From Molossus alvarezi (Eukaryota; Chordata; Mammalia; Chiroptera; Molossidae), in assembly GCA_037176705.1 (NCBI GenBank), contig CM073885.1:216082290-216146289 (forward strand): a stretch of 64,000 nucleotides of DNA, written 5' to 3'. Both the position numbers and the translations under genes were made by a program. The number at the start of each line of letters is the position of its first letter. The first letter of the stretch is position 1. The notes beneath the pieces are model-generated. The model saw nothing but the letters and a program-made list of their open reading frames with translations. It did not search any database and had not been told where the DNA came from. This document shows, in pieces, positions 34,401-46,380 of the stretch.

Positions 34401-35190
34401 AAGAGGTTTGCTTTTTATGCCTTTAAGAGGATGTTCCCTTGTTCAGTGTCATAGGTAATATTTTATGTTTTCTTCTACCTGATTTGTGTTTTGGGCTTCT
34501 ACTCTGAGGGCCCTAAGGATAAATTACTCCTTTCTCTCCCTGCTGTGGTTGAGCCTGGGGGCAGGCAGGACTCTGGATGGGTGGGGCCCACGCCCTGCGG
34601 TTGATCATTTGGGTCAGGAGCCCTGATGTCAGCTGGGCCAGGGCCAAAGTCCTGAGAAATAAGTTTCTCTGATTGTGGTGACGGCCTGGGATTCCACTCT
34701 GAGCACCAGAAACGTTAAGAAAGCAAGAACCTTCTGTAACACTAAAGCAAAGCCACATACTTTTTTGGTTACCAGTAAGATATATTTCAAAAAAATTAAT
34801 TTAAATATTCTTTATTAGTTGAGCAGTACTAATTGCTAGTGTAGGGGCTGTGACAGGGAAATGGGGTGACAGCTCAGTTTCCTGGCATCTGCAGCCACTC
34901 CAAATGGCTTGCTCAAGTCTCAAGTGGGTGCAGTGGGTCACTTTTCCCTCATTAATAACATATTATGTGATCCAGAAGGGGAAGGCTTTCCAGAGTCTCT
35001 GTCAACAAACTCAGGCTACAGTCACTTTGGGCACCCCCACCGTGTCCCCCAGCACGGTGCTGGTGACTTCAGACTGTAGTCAAGGCAGGGCTGTGAGTTA
35101 TGCATTATTGGCGACGGGGCCATGCAATTCTACCATCCTAGGAGAAATGGAATTCTTATAGCCCAGCATCTGATCTTGCCAGAGACTAGA
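34401..35190. other. Unannotated unique sequence
   Basis: No gene or element is supported. Confidence 0.4.
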
Positions 35191-35194
35191 TTTA

Positions 35195-35310
35195 CCCTTT
35201 ACTTTTATTCATTTAACGCATATTCCTTGAGCTCTGAGTATATGATAGGTGCTAAATGACCAACACACATATTGTCTGTCCTTGTGAAACTTCTAGTCTA
35301 TCTAGAACTG
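35195..35310 (-). mobile_element. L2-like relic, antisense
   Basis: 'ttcatttaacgcatattcct' then 'ataggtgctaaatgacca' and 'cttgtgaaacttctagtcta' fit the antisense L2 3' end. Confidence 0.5.
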
Positions 35311-35609
35311 GCATTTCAAATCTCATCAGGGGTTAGGAGCTCAGACAAATGTATGTGTGTAGTTGAGTGCTGTTGTGAGCAAAGCAGTAACTGGTACTGG
35401 GCCCTGTTGTTGGGCAGACAATAGAGAGCAGTGGGGTCTGTGGCAAACTGCAGAACACTTACCGTATATAAAGGAAGAGATGCTACTCTAGCATTGATTG
35501 TTACATAAAATATCCTATTTTTTTAAAATGTAGACAGAAAATTAAATTTTTTTGAGGAACAAACAACAATCATTTTAATTAGTTGCCTATACTGAAAATT
35601 AGTAATTAG

Positions 35610-35810
35610 CTATGGCTGGTATGACTCACTTGGTAAGAGCATGGTCCTATGCACTGAAGGTCACAGGTTCTATTCCCAGTCAGTGCACATACCTAGGTTG
35701 TAAGTTTGATCTCCGGTTGGGGTGTGTACAGGAGGCAACCGGTTGATATATCTCTCTTACATCGATATTTCTCTCTCTCTCCTTTCCTTCCTCCCTAAAA
35801 AATCAATTAA
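35610..35810 (+). mobile_element. Ves-type SINE, diverged
   Basis: The tRNA-like head (tatgactcacttggtaagag) and B-box-like 'caggttctattcccagtc' lead to a CT-rich body and 'aaaaaatcaatt'. Perfect duplications AAAATTAGTAATTAG are at 35595-35609 and 35811-35825. The body is diverged although the duplications are intact. Confidence 0.88.
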
Positions 35811-35826
35811 AAAATTAGTAATTAGT

Positions 35827-36199
35827 AAAATGTCAAAATAATATAAATTTTCTATCTATGTTCCTATAGGTAATTCAGATATTTGTCAGGACCAAACAAA
35901 ACATATCTATATGTACATTCATATTTTTACATATCTGTATCTGTCTATACTTATATGTCAATGTTTATGTATATATAGTAAATTTGACCATTGAGCTTGT
36001 AGTTTGCATCCTCTGATTTAGAGGAATAAATTTAATATCACAGTCTCCTTTCATGAAAACACACTCTAATTTATCTTTGATTACTGACTGCCTGCATGAA
36101 CTTGAGGGCTTGATGAATGGGGCAGGGGAGATTGTGGCAGAGCGAGGGAAGGACGGATAAAGGGACATATTCATTAAGAAGCACATGGAAAGTACCTCT
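35827..36199. other. Unannotated AT-rich sequence
   Basis: No feature recognised. Confidence 0.4.
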
Positions 36200-36860
36200 A
36201 GTGTGAAAATGCCACAAGGAGAAATGAAGTCCGATTGACCTCAGTGTCATTACGTCTGTGGGACCATCACAAATATGAATCTCAGCGCCATGGCTTTACC
36301 GTCTTCGATAGAAATGGCCCAGGAAGAAGGTCAGCCTCTGTGGGGGAGGAAAATGATATGCATTTAGTAAACTGGACAGATTAGAAATGTAGCCCAAATA
36401 ATTAGGACCTCCCCCTAGACCACCCCCTGAGGGAATAATGATTAGATGGTTGTTTTTTCTCTAGTTCAGAGCAGCAGCATCAGACCTCATTAGCTGCCTT
36501 TCAGTTTCACTGCCTACAAAGAAAATGAATATAGAGATGAACATCTGAGGGGTCATCTGGGCAGCACTAAACATGAGGCGGAGCATCGTGAAAGAACATT
36601 AGGACGTACAAAGCCAGCAATATGTTATTACTGGTAATCTCCAGCATAGCCCTTTCCAAACAACAATCCCAAACACTACCTAAAAGAGCAAAGCCAGCTG
36701 AAATAGCCCAGATGTTCACCCTGCTTGTAAAATAAAATACCACACAATAAACTGGGAGAGATGACATCAAAGTGGTCTGCAAAGCCGGGGTCTTAATGGA
36801 ATAAAAAAACATCCCTAAAACTTCGGTGCGCCTGCGATTGTATTGTGGCATGAGCTCTGC
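36200..36860. promoter_or_regulatory. Candidate conserved non-coding element
   Basis: A repeat-free block with several homeodomain-core-like sites: 'aaataattagg' (36397), 'gaataatgattag' (36433) and 'cctcattagctgc' (36486). There is no coding frame of note. Repeat exclusion plus clustered TAAT cores suggest, but do not show, an enhancer. Confidence 0.25.
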
Positions 36861-37910
36861 ATGTAACTAGTTTCTATCTGGACAACACACATCTGGGAAA
36901 CATGTCACAAATGCTCCAGAAGTTAATTCGTTCATTGATAGGAAGTTGCTATGTTTAGAAAAAGATGAAATAACACAGATTTCTGAGTTAGGCAGATTCT
37001 TCACCTCCAAGAAAGGTAAGACATTTCCATGTAAAACCTAAGACAGCCAAACAGACAGAGAATAATCAAAGACCAGCTGAAAACTCTCGTATGTCAAAGT
37101 CCTTAAGTCTGATTTGTTTTGATTGAGCCAGAGCACGGATGTGAGACCTTCCACCGTGTTGTGGGTCTGTCCTTCTCATATATTCGTGGATCCCTTACCA
37201 TTTCCATGCACATCAGCCTGATTTACTATGGCCAGTACCTGCTCTTGGGCTGCGAGAACCCACTTTGCCTATTGAAATGCCTGGGCATTAATAGGGCATC
37301 CATACAAATTACTTCAGAGGGTGGAAATATATCCCAGTTCCCTTGCCCCTTAGCAGGATCATTCTGATGAGCATGCGTTCATGCCTTTTCCCAGAGCCTC
37401 TCAGATGGATTAAGCTCTGGTTGCCCACTGCGGTAGCTGGCTTAAGTATGTGCTCCTATTGCCCACCTTACTTCGTCTGCCTCATCTATCCCTGAACCTC
37501 CCAAATGAACTGTGGTCATTCAGGTTGCATCTCAGGGTCTGCTTCTCAGAAGAACCCAACTGGTACATATTTCTGCTCAAATAATTTTCCTCTCCTTAAC
37601 ATTTATGGAAGCGCACCTCACAAGTGAGGGTTACTGCAGGTAAGTATCAGCTGAACTCCCTGCCGCCCACGCAGCTGCATCCTGGGGGCACATCCACATG
37701 ACCTCGGGGCCATCGACCCTCCCCTCAGCCCCTGCACTTCTCTGTGCTCTGCTCTGTTTTTACTGTCAGAGAAATTCAAGTTTAGAACAAAGCACTTGAC
37801 ACTGACCCTTCCTATCAAATGAAGCGTGGTGGTTGTGGATATCACAAAAACTCCTGGCCACAGAAATATAGGGAGATGGGACTTTTACATTAAAACAGGA
37901 GGTTTCAAGA
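36861..37910. other. Unannotated unique sequence
   Basis: No gene or repeat is supported. Confidence 0.4.
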
Positions 37911-39313
37911 TGATATAATCCAGTCAAGATGGCAGTGTAGGTAAATGCAGTTCTTTCTCCTCCCATAACCGCATCAAAGTTACGACTAAACTACAGAACC
38001 ACCACTATCCAGAACCGTCTGAAATCTGGGTGAACGAAAGTCCTACCACTGGGAGTTTAAAGAACAAGTCACATGGAGGCTGGCAGGAGGGGCTGAGACA
38101 TGGAAGGGCTGGTCCCCTGTGTGTGGTGGATAAAAAGTAAAAGGAGTAGGTTGGCTGCGGCGGTCCCCCCTGAGGAGTGAGGAGTCCCAGCCCACACCTG
38201 ACTTCCCACCCCAGGATTCCGGTGCCAGGAAGAGAAGTCTCCATGGCTTCTGCTATAAAAGCCAGTGGAAGCGCGGCTGAGTGAGATGGAGGGCTCTGGA
38301 GTCCCAGGCGTCGTGAAGGGCACACACTCGGACTTGCTCAGACTCACGTGCTCTGAGCTCCAGCAGTTCCAAAGGCACAGGGGCCCATGAGGAAGACTGA
38401 ACTGTCTGGCATCAGGGCCAGGGCTGGGGAGGCAGCTTTCTCCCAACAGAAGTGCTAGCAAAAGCTGTTGTTCTTTTCTGAGCCCTTCCTACCCGGAGCC
38501 GCTGGCAGGCATCATATCTGAGTCTTCATCAACCTAGCTATCACTGTTTGCCCCAATACTGGATTTCCCGAGACCCCCACCCAATTTGAGGGGACACCCA
38601 AGCTATTTCCAGTGGCTTTTCTATATGAACATCCTGTGTTGGCTCATGCTTTAGACTTTTCTAAAATCTCTCAGACAATCAGGATCTGGCCTCAGCATGC
38701 CCCATACCTCTTGCTGAGTGGCCCCAGGCCTGACACTAATGGCAGCTGGCCTTGGTTTCTAACTTGGCCTCTCCTGGGCACTTCCAAGCCCAGCACAAGT
38801 AGCAGCCATCTGCAGATCGCTTTATAGCACATGCCAAGTGGCTCTGGGCAGAACACAGGCTGCGTCTGAACTTACCCTGCACCTCCCTGGAGGTCCTAGA
38901 GCCAGTGCACCCATTGTATAGATTTAGATCACATTTAAGCATCACCCAATCACCTCCACAAGTGACACATTCAAGGGGCTGCCTCAGCAAACACCAGAGA
39001 CCCACTGAAGTAAGTCCTGCTCCATGGAGTGGGCCCCTGCACAGGTAATCTTTCATAGTGGTTGTAGCCAGTTCTTTTAGCCAATTGGCCTTGTGGTAAA
39101 TCCCTGCCACTGAGGTACCAACACCAATCAAGGCTCAATGACAACAGGAGGTGTACACATGAAAGATGCACCTCCAGTGCCCAGCTTGGGTGATTGGAGG
39201 GGCTGTGCCACTGGACCGTACAGAACACCTCCTACATAAGGCCACTCTCCCAAGCCAGGGAGATGTAGCAGTTCTACCTAATACATAGAAAGAAAACCAG
39301 AGAGAATGACAAA

Positions 39314-40163
39314 ATGAGGAGACAAAGAAACATGTCCCAAATGAAAGAACAGAACAAAACTCCAGAAAAAGAACTAAACAAAATGGATATAAGCAATCTA
39401 ACAGATGCAGAGTTCAAAGCACTGGTTATAAGGATGTTCAATGAACTTAGCGGAAGAGCAGATGAAGTTAGAGAGAACTTTAACAGAGACAAAAACATAA
39501 AAATGGAACTAGAAAACAAAAAAGAACCAATCAGAAGTAAGTACATTAGTTGAAATGAAGATTACCTTACAGAGAAACAATAGTGTCATAGATGAAGCAA
39601 GTCAGAGATTTGGAAGATAAAGATGGAAAAACAAGCCCAATTAGAACAGCAAAGAGAAAAAGAATCCAAAAAAGATGAGTATAACATAAGGAGCCTCTGG
39701 GACAACTTAAAGTGTACCAACATTTGCATAATGGGGGTGCCAGAAGGAGAAGAGAGAGAGAGAGAGAAATTGAAAACCTATGTGAAAAAATAATGACAGA
39801 AAACTTCCCTATCTTGGTGGAAGAAATAGACATACAAGTCCAGGAAGCCCAGAGAGGCCCACACCAAGACACATCATCATTACAATGCAAAAGGTTAAAG
39901 ATCAAAAGAGAATCTTAAAAGCAGCAAGAGAAAAGCAGTAAGACTGTCAGCTGATTACCAAACAGAAACTTTGCAGACCAGCAGGGATTGGCAAAAAATA
40001 TTCAAAGTGATAAAAAGCAAGAACCTACAACTAAGATTATTCTACCCAGCAACTCTATCATTTAGAATCAATGGATATAGAAAGAGCTTCCCAGACAAGA
40101 AAAAACTAAAGAAATTTATTCCCACCAAACCAGTATTACAAGAAATGTTAAAGGGTCTTCATT
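39314..40163 (+). pseudogene. L1 ORF1 protein, broken (HAL1-like copy 2)
   Basis: Open segments at 39314-39553 (begins MRRQRNMSQMKEQNKTPEKE), 39712-39918 and 39971-40165 lie in shifted frames. They cover the N-terminal region, the RRM-like region (MTENFPILVEEIDIQVQEAQ) and the C-terminal region, respectively. A deletion relative to copy 1 lies around 39880-39960. The protein cannot be made. Confidence 0.78.
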
Positions 40164-40216
40164 AAGAAGAAGAAAAAAAAAGATTAAAAATGTGAATGAT
40201 AAAATGGCAATAAATA

Positions 40217-40335
40217 CAGGGTTGGGCAAAAGCAGTGTGATGTGAAACACTGAGTTTATTCCTGTATTATTATTTATTAATTATTGTATTATTTTGTTTA
40301 TATTACAATTGTAGGCTTACTTTTTCCTACCACTA
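40217..40335. mobile_element. Mariner-type MITE
   Basis: A 119-base element flanked by TA dinucleotides (40215-40216 and 40336-40337) begins 'cagggttgggcaaaagcag' and ends in an imperfect inverse ('aggcttactttttcctacca'). The ends plus the internal AT-rich 'attattatttattaattatt' match a Tc1/mariner-derived MITE known from several mammals. It splits the junction region of HAL1-like copy 2. Confidence 0.75.
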
Positions 40336-40696
40336 TACGTATCTATCCACAATTGAATCTAAAAAAACCCAAATTAAATGAACAAGCAGAACAGAAACAG
40401 ACTCATGGATACAGAGAACATTTTGACGGTTGCCAGATGGGAGGGGGACGGGAGGATGGGGAAAAGGTGAGGGATTACGGAATAGTCACAGGGATGTGAA
40501 GTACAGCACAGGGAATATAGTCAATGTTGTAATGACTATGTGCGATGTCAGATGGATACTAGATTTACCAGGATGATCACTTAGTAATTCATATATTGTT
40601 TAATCACTGGGTTGTGCCCCTGAAATTAATACAATATTGTGTATCAACTGTAATTGAAAAATAAAAAAAATATTTTCCGTTAAAAAAACGATATAA

Positions 40697-41039
40697 ATCA
40701 AATTTTGGTCTGCTTAAGAAAAACTTGGAGTGTTTATTAAAACTAGATTCCCGATCTCAAGCCTCGAATATTTTGATTCACCGTGTGGGGGTGAAATACA
40801 AGTATTTGCACTTTTAGTAATTGTCGTAGTTTCAAAACATGGCTCCAGATACTTTGACACGCCTGACATCGAGAGTTGGGTTCTATGTTCCCTCTCCCTG
40901 ACTGTGCACAGTCACTGCCTGGCCGACAGAACACAGTGGAAGGGATGCTGTGCCGGTTTCTGAGCCCAGGACTTAGGAAAACAGTAGCTTTTACTTCCTG
41001 TCTCTTCGGATGCTTATTTTTGGAACCAAGCCACTGTGC
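40697..41039. other. Unannotated sequence
   Basis: No supported feature. Short frames at 40730-40963 and 40876-41106 have no domain. Confidence 0.4.
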
Positions 41040-41316
41040 TGTAAGGAAGCCAAGCAGCTATATGGTGAAGCCTTTTGTAGGTTTTCCAGCCAACAACCCC
41101 AGCTGAGGGCCCAGTTGAAACCCAGATACAACCCCAAGACTTGTGAGCCCCTGAGTGTGGGTCACCTTCAAGCAGTACCTATTGTCATCTCTTGGAACAG
41201 AGATGAGCCAAGCCTGCCACGCTCTGCCCAAATTGATGAATAACTGTTGTGGTTTTGTTTGTTTGTTTGCTTGTTTATTTTAGAGAAAGCAGAAGGGAAT
41301 GGGAGAGAGAGAGAGG

Positions 41317-41359
<43 letters not shown>

Positions 41360-41590
41360 TGATGTGAGAGAGACACATTGATTGTTTGCCTCTCACACAT
41401 GCCCTGAATGAGACTAGGGATTGAACCTGCAACCCAGTTACGAGCCCTTGCCTGGGAATCAAACCTGCAACCCTTCAGTTCAAGGGTTGATACTCTAACC
41501 ACTGAGCAACACCAGCCAGGGCAATGATTGTTGTTTTAAGCCACTACATTTTGCTTTGGTTTGCTAAACGACGATTCTAACCAGAACAAT
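41040..41590 (+). mobile_element. MLT1-like LTR relic split by a SINE
   Basis: 'gagggcccagttgaaaccca' and, after the SINE, 'ttgttttaagccactacatt' resemble the 3' half of an old MaLR LTR. Boundaries are uncertain. Confidence 0.45.
41279..41521 (-). mobile_element. Ves-type SINE with expanded (GA)n
   Basis: The minus-strand tRNA-like head (gccctggctggtgttgctca) ends at 41521. The body carries a GA run (about 41309-41356, with interruptions) that has expanded the usual CT tract. Flanks are similar in a T/G-rich region (ctgttgt and attgttgt), so the duplication is not firm. Confidence 0.85.
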
Positions 41591-42475
41591 TCTCCAGGAG
41601 ATGCTTAAGTATATGCCTCATGCACTTAGAAAAACACTCTGATAATCAGGTGTGTCAGAAGATCATGCAAAAGTGAATAGGGTAAAAACTACTAAAGAAA
41701 ATAAAGTGGTCAGTAGTTAAACACACAGGAAAAATATTTTTGTATGAGGCATCCATTGATGATGTGGAGAGCATGGATTTCAGTCTACATATTCCGGTAC
41801 ATAGGAGAAATAACTTAAAAATTTGTTGATAATACAAATTAATTCATTCCTTTCCTCATTTCATACCTTTGCAATGCTGAGGCTCTGAGGGCCTTCGATC
41901 TTGACCATCACGCATTCACTCTTTGGCATCCACTGACATACCATCTTGGTCCCATGTCTGACAGCACATCACTGTTTAAGGTTTCTAGTACGAGAGGAAA
42001 TGAGTGAAGTGGGCCAGTTTTAAGACCACAGAGGCGGCCACTATTTTGCTCTAACTAATTGTTGCCGGAGGAAATATGGGCTGGAGTGCCAGATCTCCTG
42101 CTGTTTCAAGAGAATCCTGAAGTGACACTGTTACGTAGAATTTCCTGTTATTAACTATGTATAACACAGACAAGATTGTAACATATATTGTAAAGGTCAA
42201 ACAAAGTGTATCTGTGGGCAGCCTTACAGCCTGTCAGTTCACACGTTCTGACACTTAGGAGGCTGTGGGGGCACCTAAAGAGCAAAACAGAGCAAAGAAT
42301 AAAAAGAAATATTGGAACCAAAAGCCTATCTGTGAGTTTTTCAAAATACATTACCCCGGTAAAGAAGAAAGAGTAAGGAACAATATAAAACTTGAAGAAA
42401 AAGAGATTTCAATCTAGTTTCAAATGAAGCACTTTTTCTCCATGTGTAATCAGCTGTGCCTGAGCAGGGCCCTGT
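41591..42475. other. Unannotated unique sequence
   Basis: No gene or repeat is supported. Confidence 0.4.
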
Positions 42476-42515
42476 CCTGCGCCCAGAGCCCAGAGCCCAG
42501 AGCCCAGGGCGCAGG
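42476..42515. repeat. Inverted repeat around a CCCAGAG array
   Basis: CCTGCGCCC (42476-42484) and GGGCGCAGG (42507-42515) are perfect 9-base inverse copies. The 22-base loop between them consists of AGAGCCC-type 7-mers. A strong GC hairpin can form in single-stranded DNA or RNA. Confidence 0.9.
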
Positions 42516-43630
42516 GTACTCCATCTGAAACAGAGGGGTGAGCGCAAAGAGATGAAACAGGAGAGGGCTGTGAAGCTCAGAGGAGTGAATTTACAGATTT
42601 GAGCAAGCAGGCTCTCTGCTAGCCATTTTGAACATTAGGTTGATCCTCAGGCTCAAAAGCAGAAATAAATGAAATTTGCAATCAGCTCTTCACTTTGAAT
42701 GTGACTTCATTCTGAGAGTAATCATGAGCCCTCTCACTCAGACATAATCACAGCTCTCTAAGAGTTTAGCTCTTAAAATGTTAATTAAAATAATGTAGTA
42801 AACTTAGGAGTACAAAAAAGTGAACAAGACAAAGAGGAATGCAAAGGTTTGCTGGACGAATATAGGTCAACAGGGATCCAACGGGAAAGAAGAGTTCAAT
42901 GCAGATGTCCAGTGTCCACTTGGCTCTTAGACCAATGCTGCTGCTTTATTGGGAAAGGCCCAAAAGGGAGATCATATGCACGTTGGAAGATAGACCAGAA
43001 CTCCTAAAGTTATTCGTAATATGAGTGCTACCTTTTATTTTGGAAGGCATGGGTGAGGGCATACATAAGAGTGAAGGAATATTTATAGTAGGTGGCATAG
43101 CAAAAACCAACTGTATTTGGTCTAAACCAAGAAGGGAAATATTTGCTTGCAGAACTGACTAGTCCAGAGACAGGATTGGTATAACTCTCTCTAGGGTCTC
43201 TAATGATGATATCAGGACTTAGTTACTTTCCTCTCTTGGCCCTGACTAAACACCAGCCTAGAAACTTCAGGTAAATATCTAAGACCCAGGTTCAAGCCCA
43301 GTGAAGAAGAGAGCATCTCATTTTTGTGGCTCAAACCCGAGTTCCAAGGTTAGCTCCGACTGCACCAGCCTGGATCCCATATCAGCTCTTGAGCCAATCA
43401 CGTGGCCAAGGGAAGATGAGCACTCTGACTTGTGGGACTAGGACGGGTCTCACCAACCAACATCAAAGCTTTGCTGCTGCTTTTTGCCCCCAGTCCTTTT
43501 TCTTTCTGTGCTTCATTTTAGGTTCATTGTATTGATTTTTTTGTCAATAAATATTGTCTCCTATTGAGTCTCACCTGCTGCTAAATCAAGCTGTTGAGTT
43601 CTTACATTAATATATCTCATTTTTCAGTTT
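42516..43630. other. Unannotated unique sequence
   Basis: No supported gene. Around 43320-43560 the text has an AATAAA and could be an old LTR or other repeat, but I cannot assign it. Confidence 0.35.
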
Positions 43631-43645
43631 TAAAATGTCCATTGG

Positions 43646-43905
43646 CCCTGGCTGGTTTGGCTCAGCGGTTAGAGCATCAGCCTGCGATCCAGAGAGACCC
43701 GGGTTCGGTTCCCACTAAGGGCACATACCTTGGTTGCAGTTTGTCGCCGGCCCTGATTGGGTCATGCAGGTGGCAACCACTCAATGTGCCCCTTTCATGT
43801 TGATGTTTCTCTCTCTCTCTCTCTTTCCCTCCCACTCTGTCTGAACAAAATATGGAAAAATGTCCTCGAGTGAGGATAAAAAAAATAAAAATAAAAAAAA
43901 TAATA
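43646..43905 (+). mobile_element. Ves-type SINE with 3' hairpin
   Basis: It has the head 'ccctggctggtttggctcag', B box 'gggttcggttccc', a CT-rich body and the hairpin GTCCTC GAGT GAGGAT at 43862-43877, then an A-rich tail. Duplications AAAATGTCCATTGG (43632-43645) and AAAATATCCATTGG (43906-43919) differ at one base. Confidence 0.92.
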
Positions 43906-44031
43906 AAATATCCATTGGATTTTTTTTTTATAGGTTCACCCAAAGCCATGTACAAGTATATTTAAAGAAGAATTATTTGTTGTAGCTGAAACAGGAACCA
44001 AAATAATTTCTATCAAAAGTGAATCGATGGC

Positions 44032-44226
44032 CCGGCCAGTGTGGCTCAGTGTTTGACGTCAACCCATGTACTAAGAGGTCGCCAGTTTGATTCCCGGTCA
44101 GGGCATATCTCCAGTGTGGGGCATGCAGGAGGCGGCCAGTTGATGTTCTCTCCCATTAATATTTCTCTCTCTCTCTTCTTTCCTCTCTCTCTAACATCAA
44201 TAAAAAAAAGAAAAAAAATTTTTTAA
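44032..44226 (+). mobile_element. Ves-type SINE
   Basis: The head 'cccggccagtgtggctcagt' and 'gccagtttgattcccggtc' lead to a CT-rich body and 'aacatcaataaaaaaa'. It belongs to the group without the 3' hairpin. No clear duplication was found. Confidence 0.88.
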
Positions 44227-44944
44227 AGCAAATGGATAAATAATATTATATTCATAGAATGTGATAGTATAGTGATGAAATGAATGAACTTCAACTATAT
44301 CCAACATCATGAATGAAAGTTGAAAACAAAATTAAGACAAAGAAGTCCAATGAAAAATAATGTGTGATTATGTCTATATAAAAATTCAAAACAGACTAAG
44401 CTACAATAGTTAGGCATAGACATGTAGGCAGTAAAAATATTAATGAAAACAAGAAAACAAGCACTAACAAAGCCAGTGTATGTATTTTGGGTAGATGCAT
44501 TATATTTTGCAAACAAAGAAAGTGTAAGATAAGGCAAAGGGTAACCAAGGGTGTTGGCAAGCCCATAAGAACTTAGCAGTTCTCCTCTGCCTTTGACCTC
44601 TATAGTCCTCTTATCCTGCTGTCTCCTTTAAATACCATCACAGCCTTTCCAGTGATGGCTTGAACTGTTGTCCCAGAAAAGTGGTAAATGACATTAACTG
44701 CAGAAGTCCTGGAAAGCTTTACATTACCTAGTCAGGTAGAAAAGAAGACAGTGTGCACTCCAGAAAGAGTTATATCACCTGTCTCTACCATCAGTATAAT
44801 AAGTGGTAGGTTCCACAAACAAACATGAGATAAACTATAGCTCATGGAAGGTAGGAATAAGAGACACTAGATTGAACCCTAGGAGTTAAACTGTAACATC
44901 ACATAATGAATTAGAGATTTTCAAATTCCCACTAAACAAAAGGT
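44227..44944. other. Unannotated AT-rich sequence
   Basis: No supported feature. Confidence 0.4.
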
Positions 44945-45175
44945 AATACTTGTTTAGTACTTACTAAGGCTAATGTGCTAAAAGCATTACAAGCATAATA
45001 CAACAAACTTGCAAAATAAATGGGATTATTTTCTTAATATTGCAATGAAGAAAGGACGTTTAGGGCGTTTACAATCAAGTCCTCAAGGTCATATGGCCAA
45101 GAAGTGGCAGAAATGAGTTTCCAAGGGAGATCATCTGGCTCCAGAGCCCCTGTTTCACACTCCCGCTTTATAATC
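44945..45175 (-). mobile_element. MIR relic
   Basis: 'tagtacttactaaggctaat', 'ggtcatatggccaagaagtg' and 'ctggctccagagcccctgtt' match the antisense MIR order. Confidence 0.6.
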
Positions 45176-45595
45176 TCTCTGCTAAAAAGGTGTCATGGCT
45201 CCCAGACCTGAGCAAGACTGGAGGGTTCCATTGTACACGGTGTCACTTGGCGACAGTAGTGTGAAAAATCAGACTAATTTAGGAGGACCAATTCTTGCAC
45301 TCTTCAGGGAGAGGAAGTCCTGCCAATAGATTCTAGTTTCCATAGTCCTTTTGATTGAAGCCTATTTCTATAGTGAAGCTGGATGTGTCAGGCTTTCTTA
45401 GCCTCACAACAGTAAACATTTTAATTACGCAAATAATCTCATCTACTGAATTCTTAGTTAGCAATCAGTTTTCTGATTATAATTTGACTTTCCAAAAAGA
45501 GCTCCTTAGAATTTGGAGTCTGCCAATTTGAGTATTCTGGTGTGTGAGACAACTTTTATTTTTCATTGTCTACCAAGATTTTTTACTTAACTTCT

Positions 45596-45858
45596 TCTTC
45601 TTCTTTTTTTTTTTTTTTTATCCTCACCCAAGGACATTCCTCCATTTTTTGTTCAGGTAGAGCAGGAGGGAGAGAGAGAGGAAGAGAGAGAAAAAAACAT
45701 CAACGTGAAAGGGACACATCGAATGGCTGCCCCCCGCATGACCCAACCTGAGACGGGGACAAACTGCAACCGAGGTACGTGCCCTTAATGGGAACCGAGC
45801 CCGGGTCTCTCAGGACCACTGGCCGACACTCTAACCACTGAGCAAAACAGGCCAGGGC
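45596..45858 (-). mobile_element. Ves-type SINE with 3' hairpin
   Basis: Duplications TTACTTAACTTCT at 45583-45595 and 45859-45871 are perfect. The 3' hairpin segment is at 45620-45635 with two G-U-type pairs. It is of the same group as 7199-7448. Confidence 0.92.
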
Positions 45859-45984
45859 TTACTTAACTTCTATGAGCATAGTAGTTCACTTTATCTGGTG
45901 GGTGGTCACACTGTAAGATAAAATAAGCCGTAAAACCATTAAATTTCAGTGAAGTGATAAAGTTAAGAGGCTCATAGGGATGTG

Positions 45985-46380
45985 ATGGATGGCGTGTCCC
46001 CTTCCCATTCTCAATTTGTATGTTGAGGCCTTAACTTTCAATGTGATGGTATTTGGAGATGGGCTCTTTGGTAAGTAAATAGGCTTAGATGAGGTCACGA
46101 GGGTGGGGTTCTGCGACTGGATTAGTGTTCTTATAAGAAGAGATTCCAGAGAGCTACCTCACTGCCTTCCTCTTTCCCATACACCCCACACCTTGCACAC
46201 AGGGGTGTGAGCACCTAGCCAGGTGGCAGTCATCTACAGCCAGAAGGACTTCTCACCAGAACCAGACCAGGCTGGCACCCTGATCACGCACATCTAGATT
46301 CTGGACTGTGAGAAAACAAATTTTTGTTGTTTAAACCACCTAGTCTATGGTATTTGGTTATGGCAACCTAAGATGAATAC
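45985..46380 (+). mobile_element. MLT1-like (MaLR) LTR
   Basis: 'aatttgtatgttgaggcctt', 'tgtgatggtatttggagatg', 'gtgttcttataagaagagat', 'ctgtgagaaaacaaattttt' and 'ctatggtatttggttatggc' occur in the MLT1 LTR order. No internal retroviral sequence adjoins it. Confidence 0.75.

Larger units (their letters stand above)
37919..40689 (+). mobile_element. ORF1-only L1 derivative (HAL1-like), copy 2
   Basis: It has the L1-type start (ccagtcaagatggcagtgta), a 5' UTR of about 1.4 kb, a broken ORF1, and then a direct passage at about 40160-40215 and 40338 onward into a 3' UTR without ORF2. The junction text (gataaaatggcaataaatac, then ctatccacaattgaatct) matches copy 1 at 2595-2655. Its 3' end (about 40460-40665) is old-L1-like ('atagtcaatgttgtaatgac', 'gggttgtgcccctgaaatta'), unlike copy 1. 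Possible duplications GATATAA lie at 37912-37918 and 40690-40696. A mariner MITE occupies 40217-40335. Confidence 0.78.
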
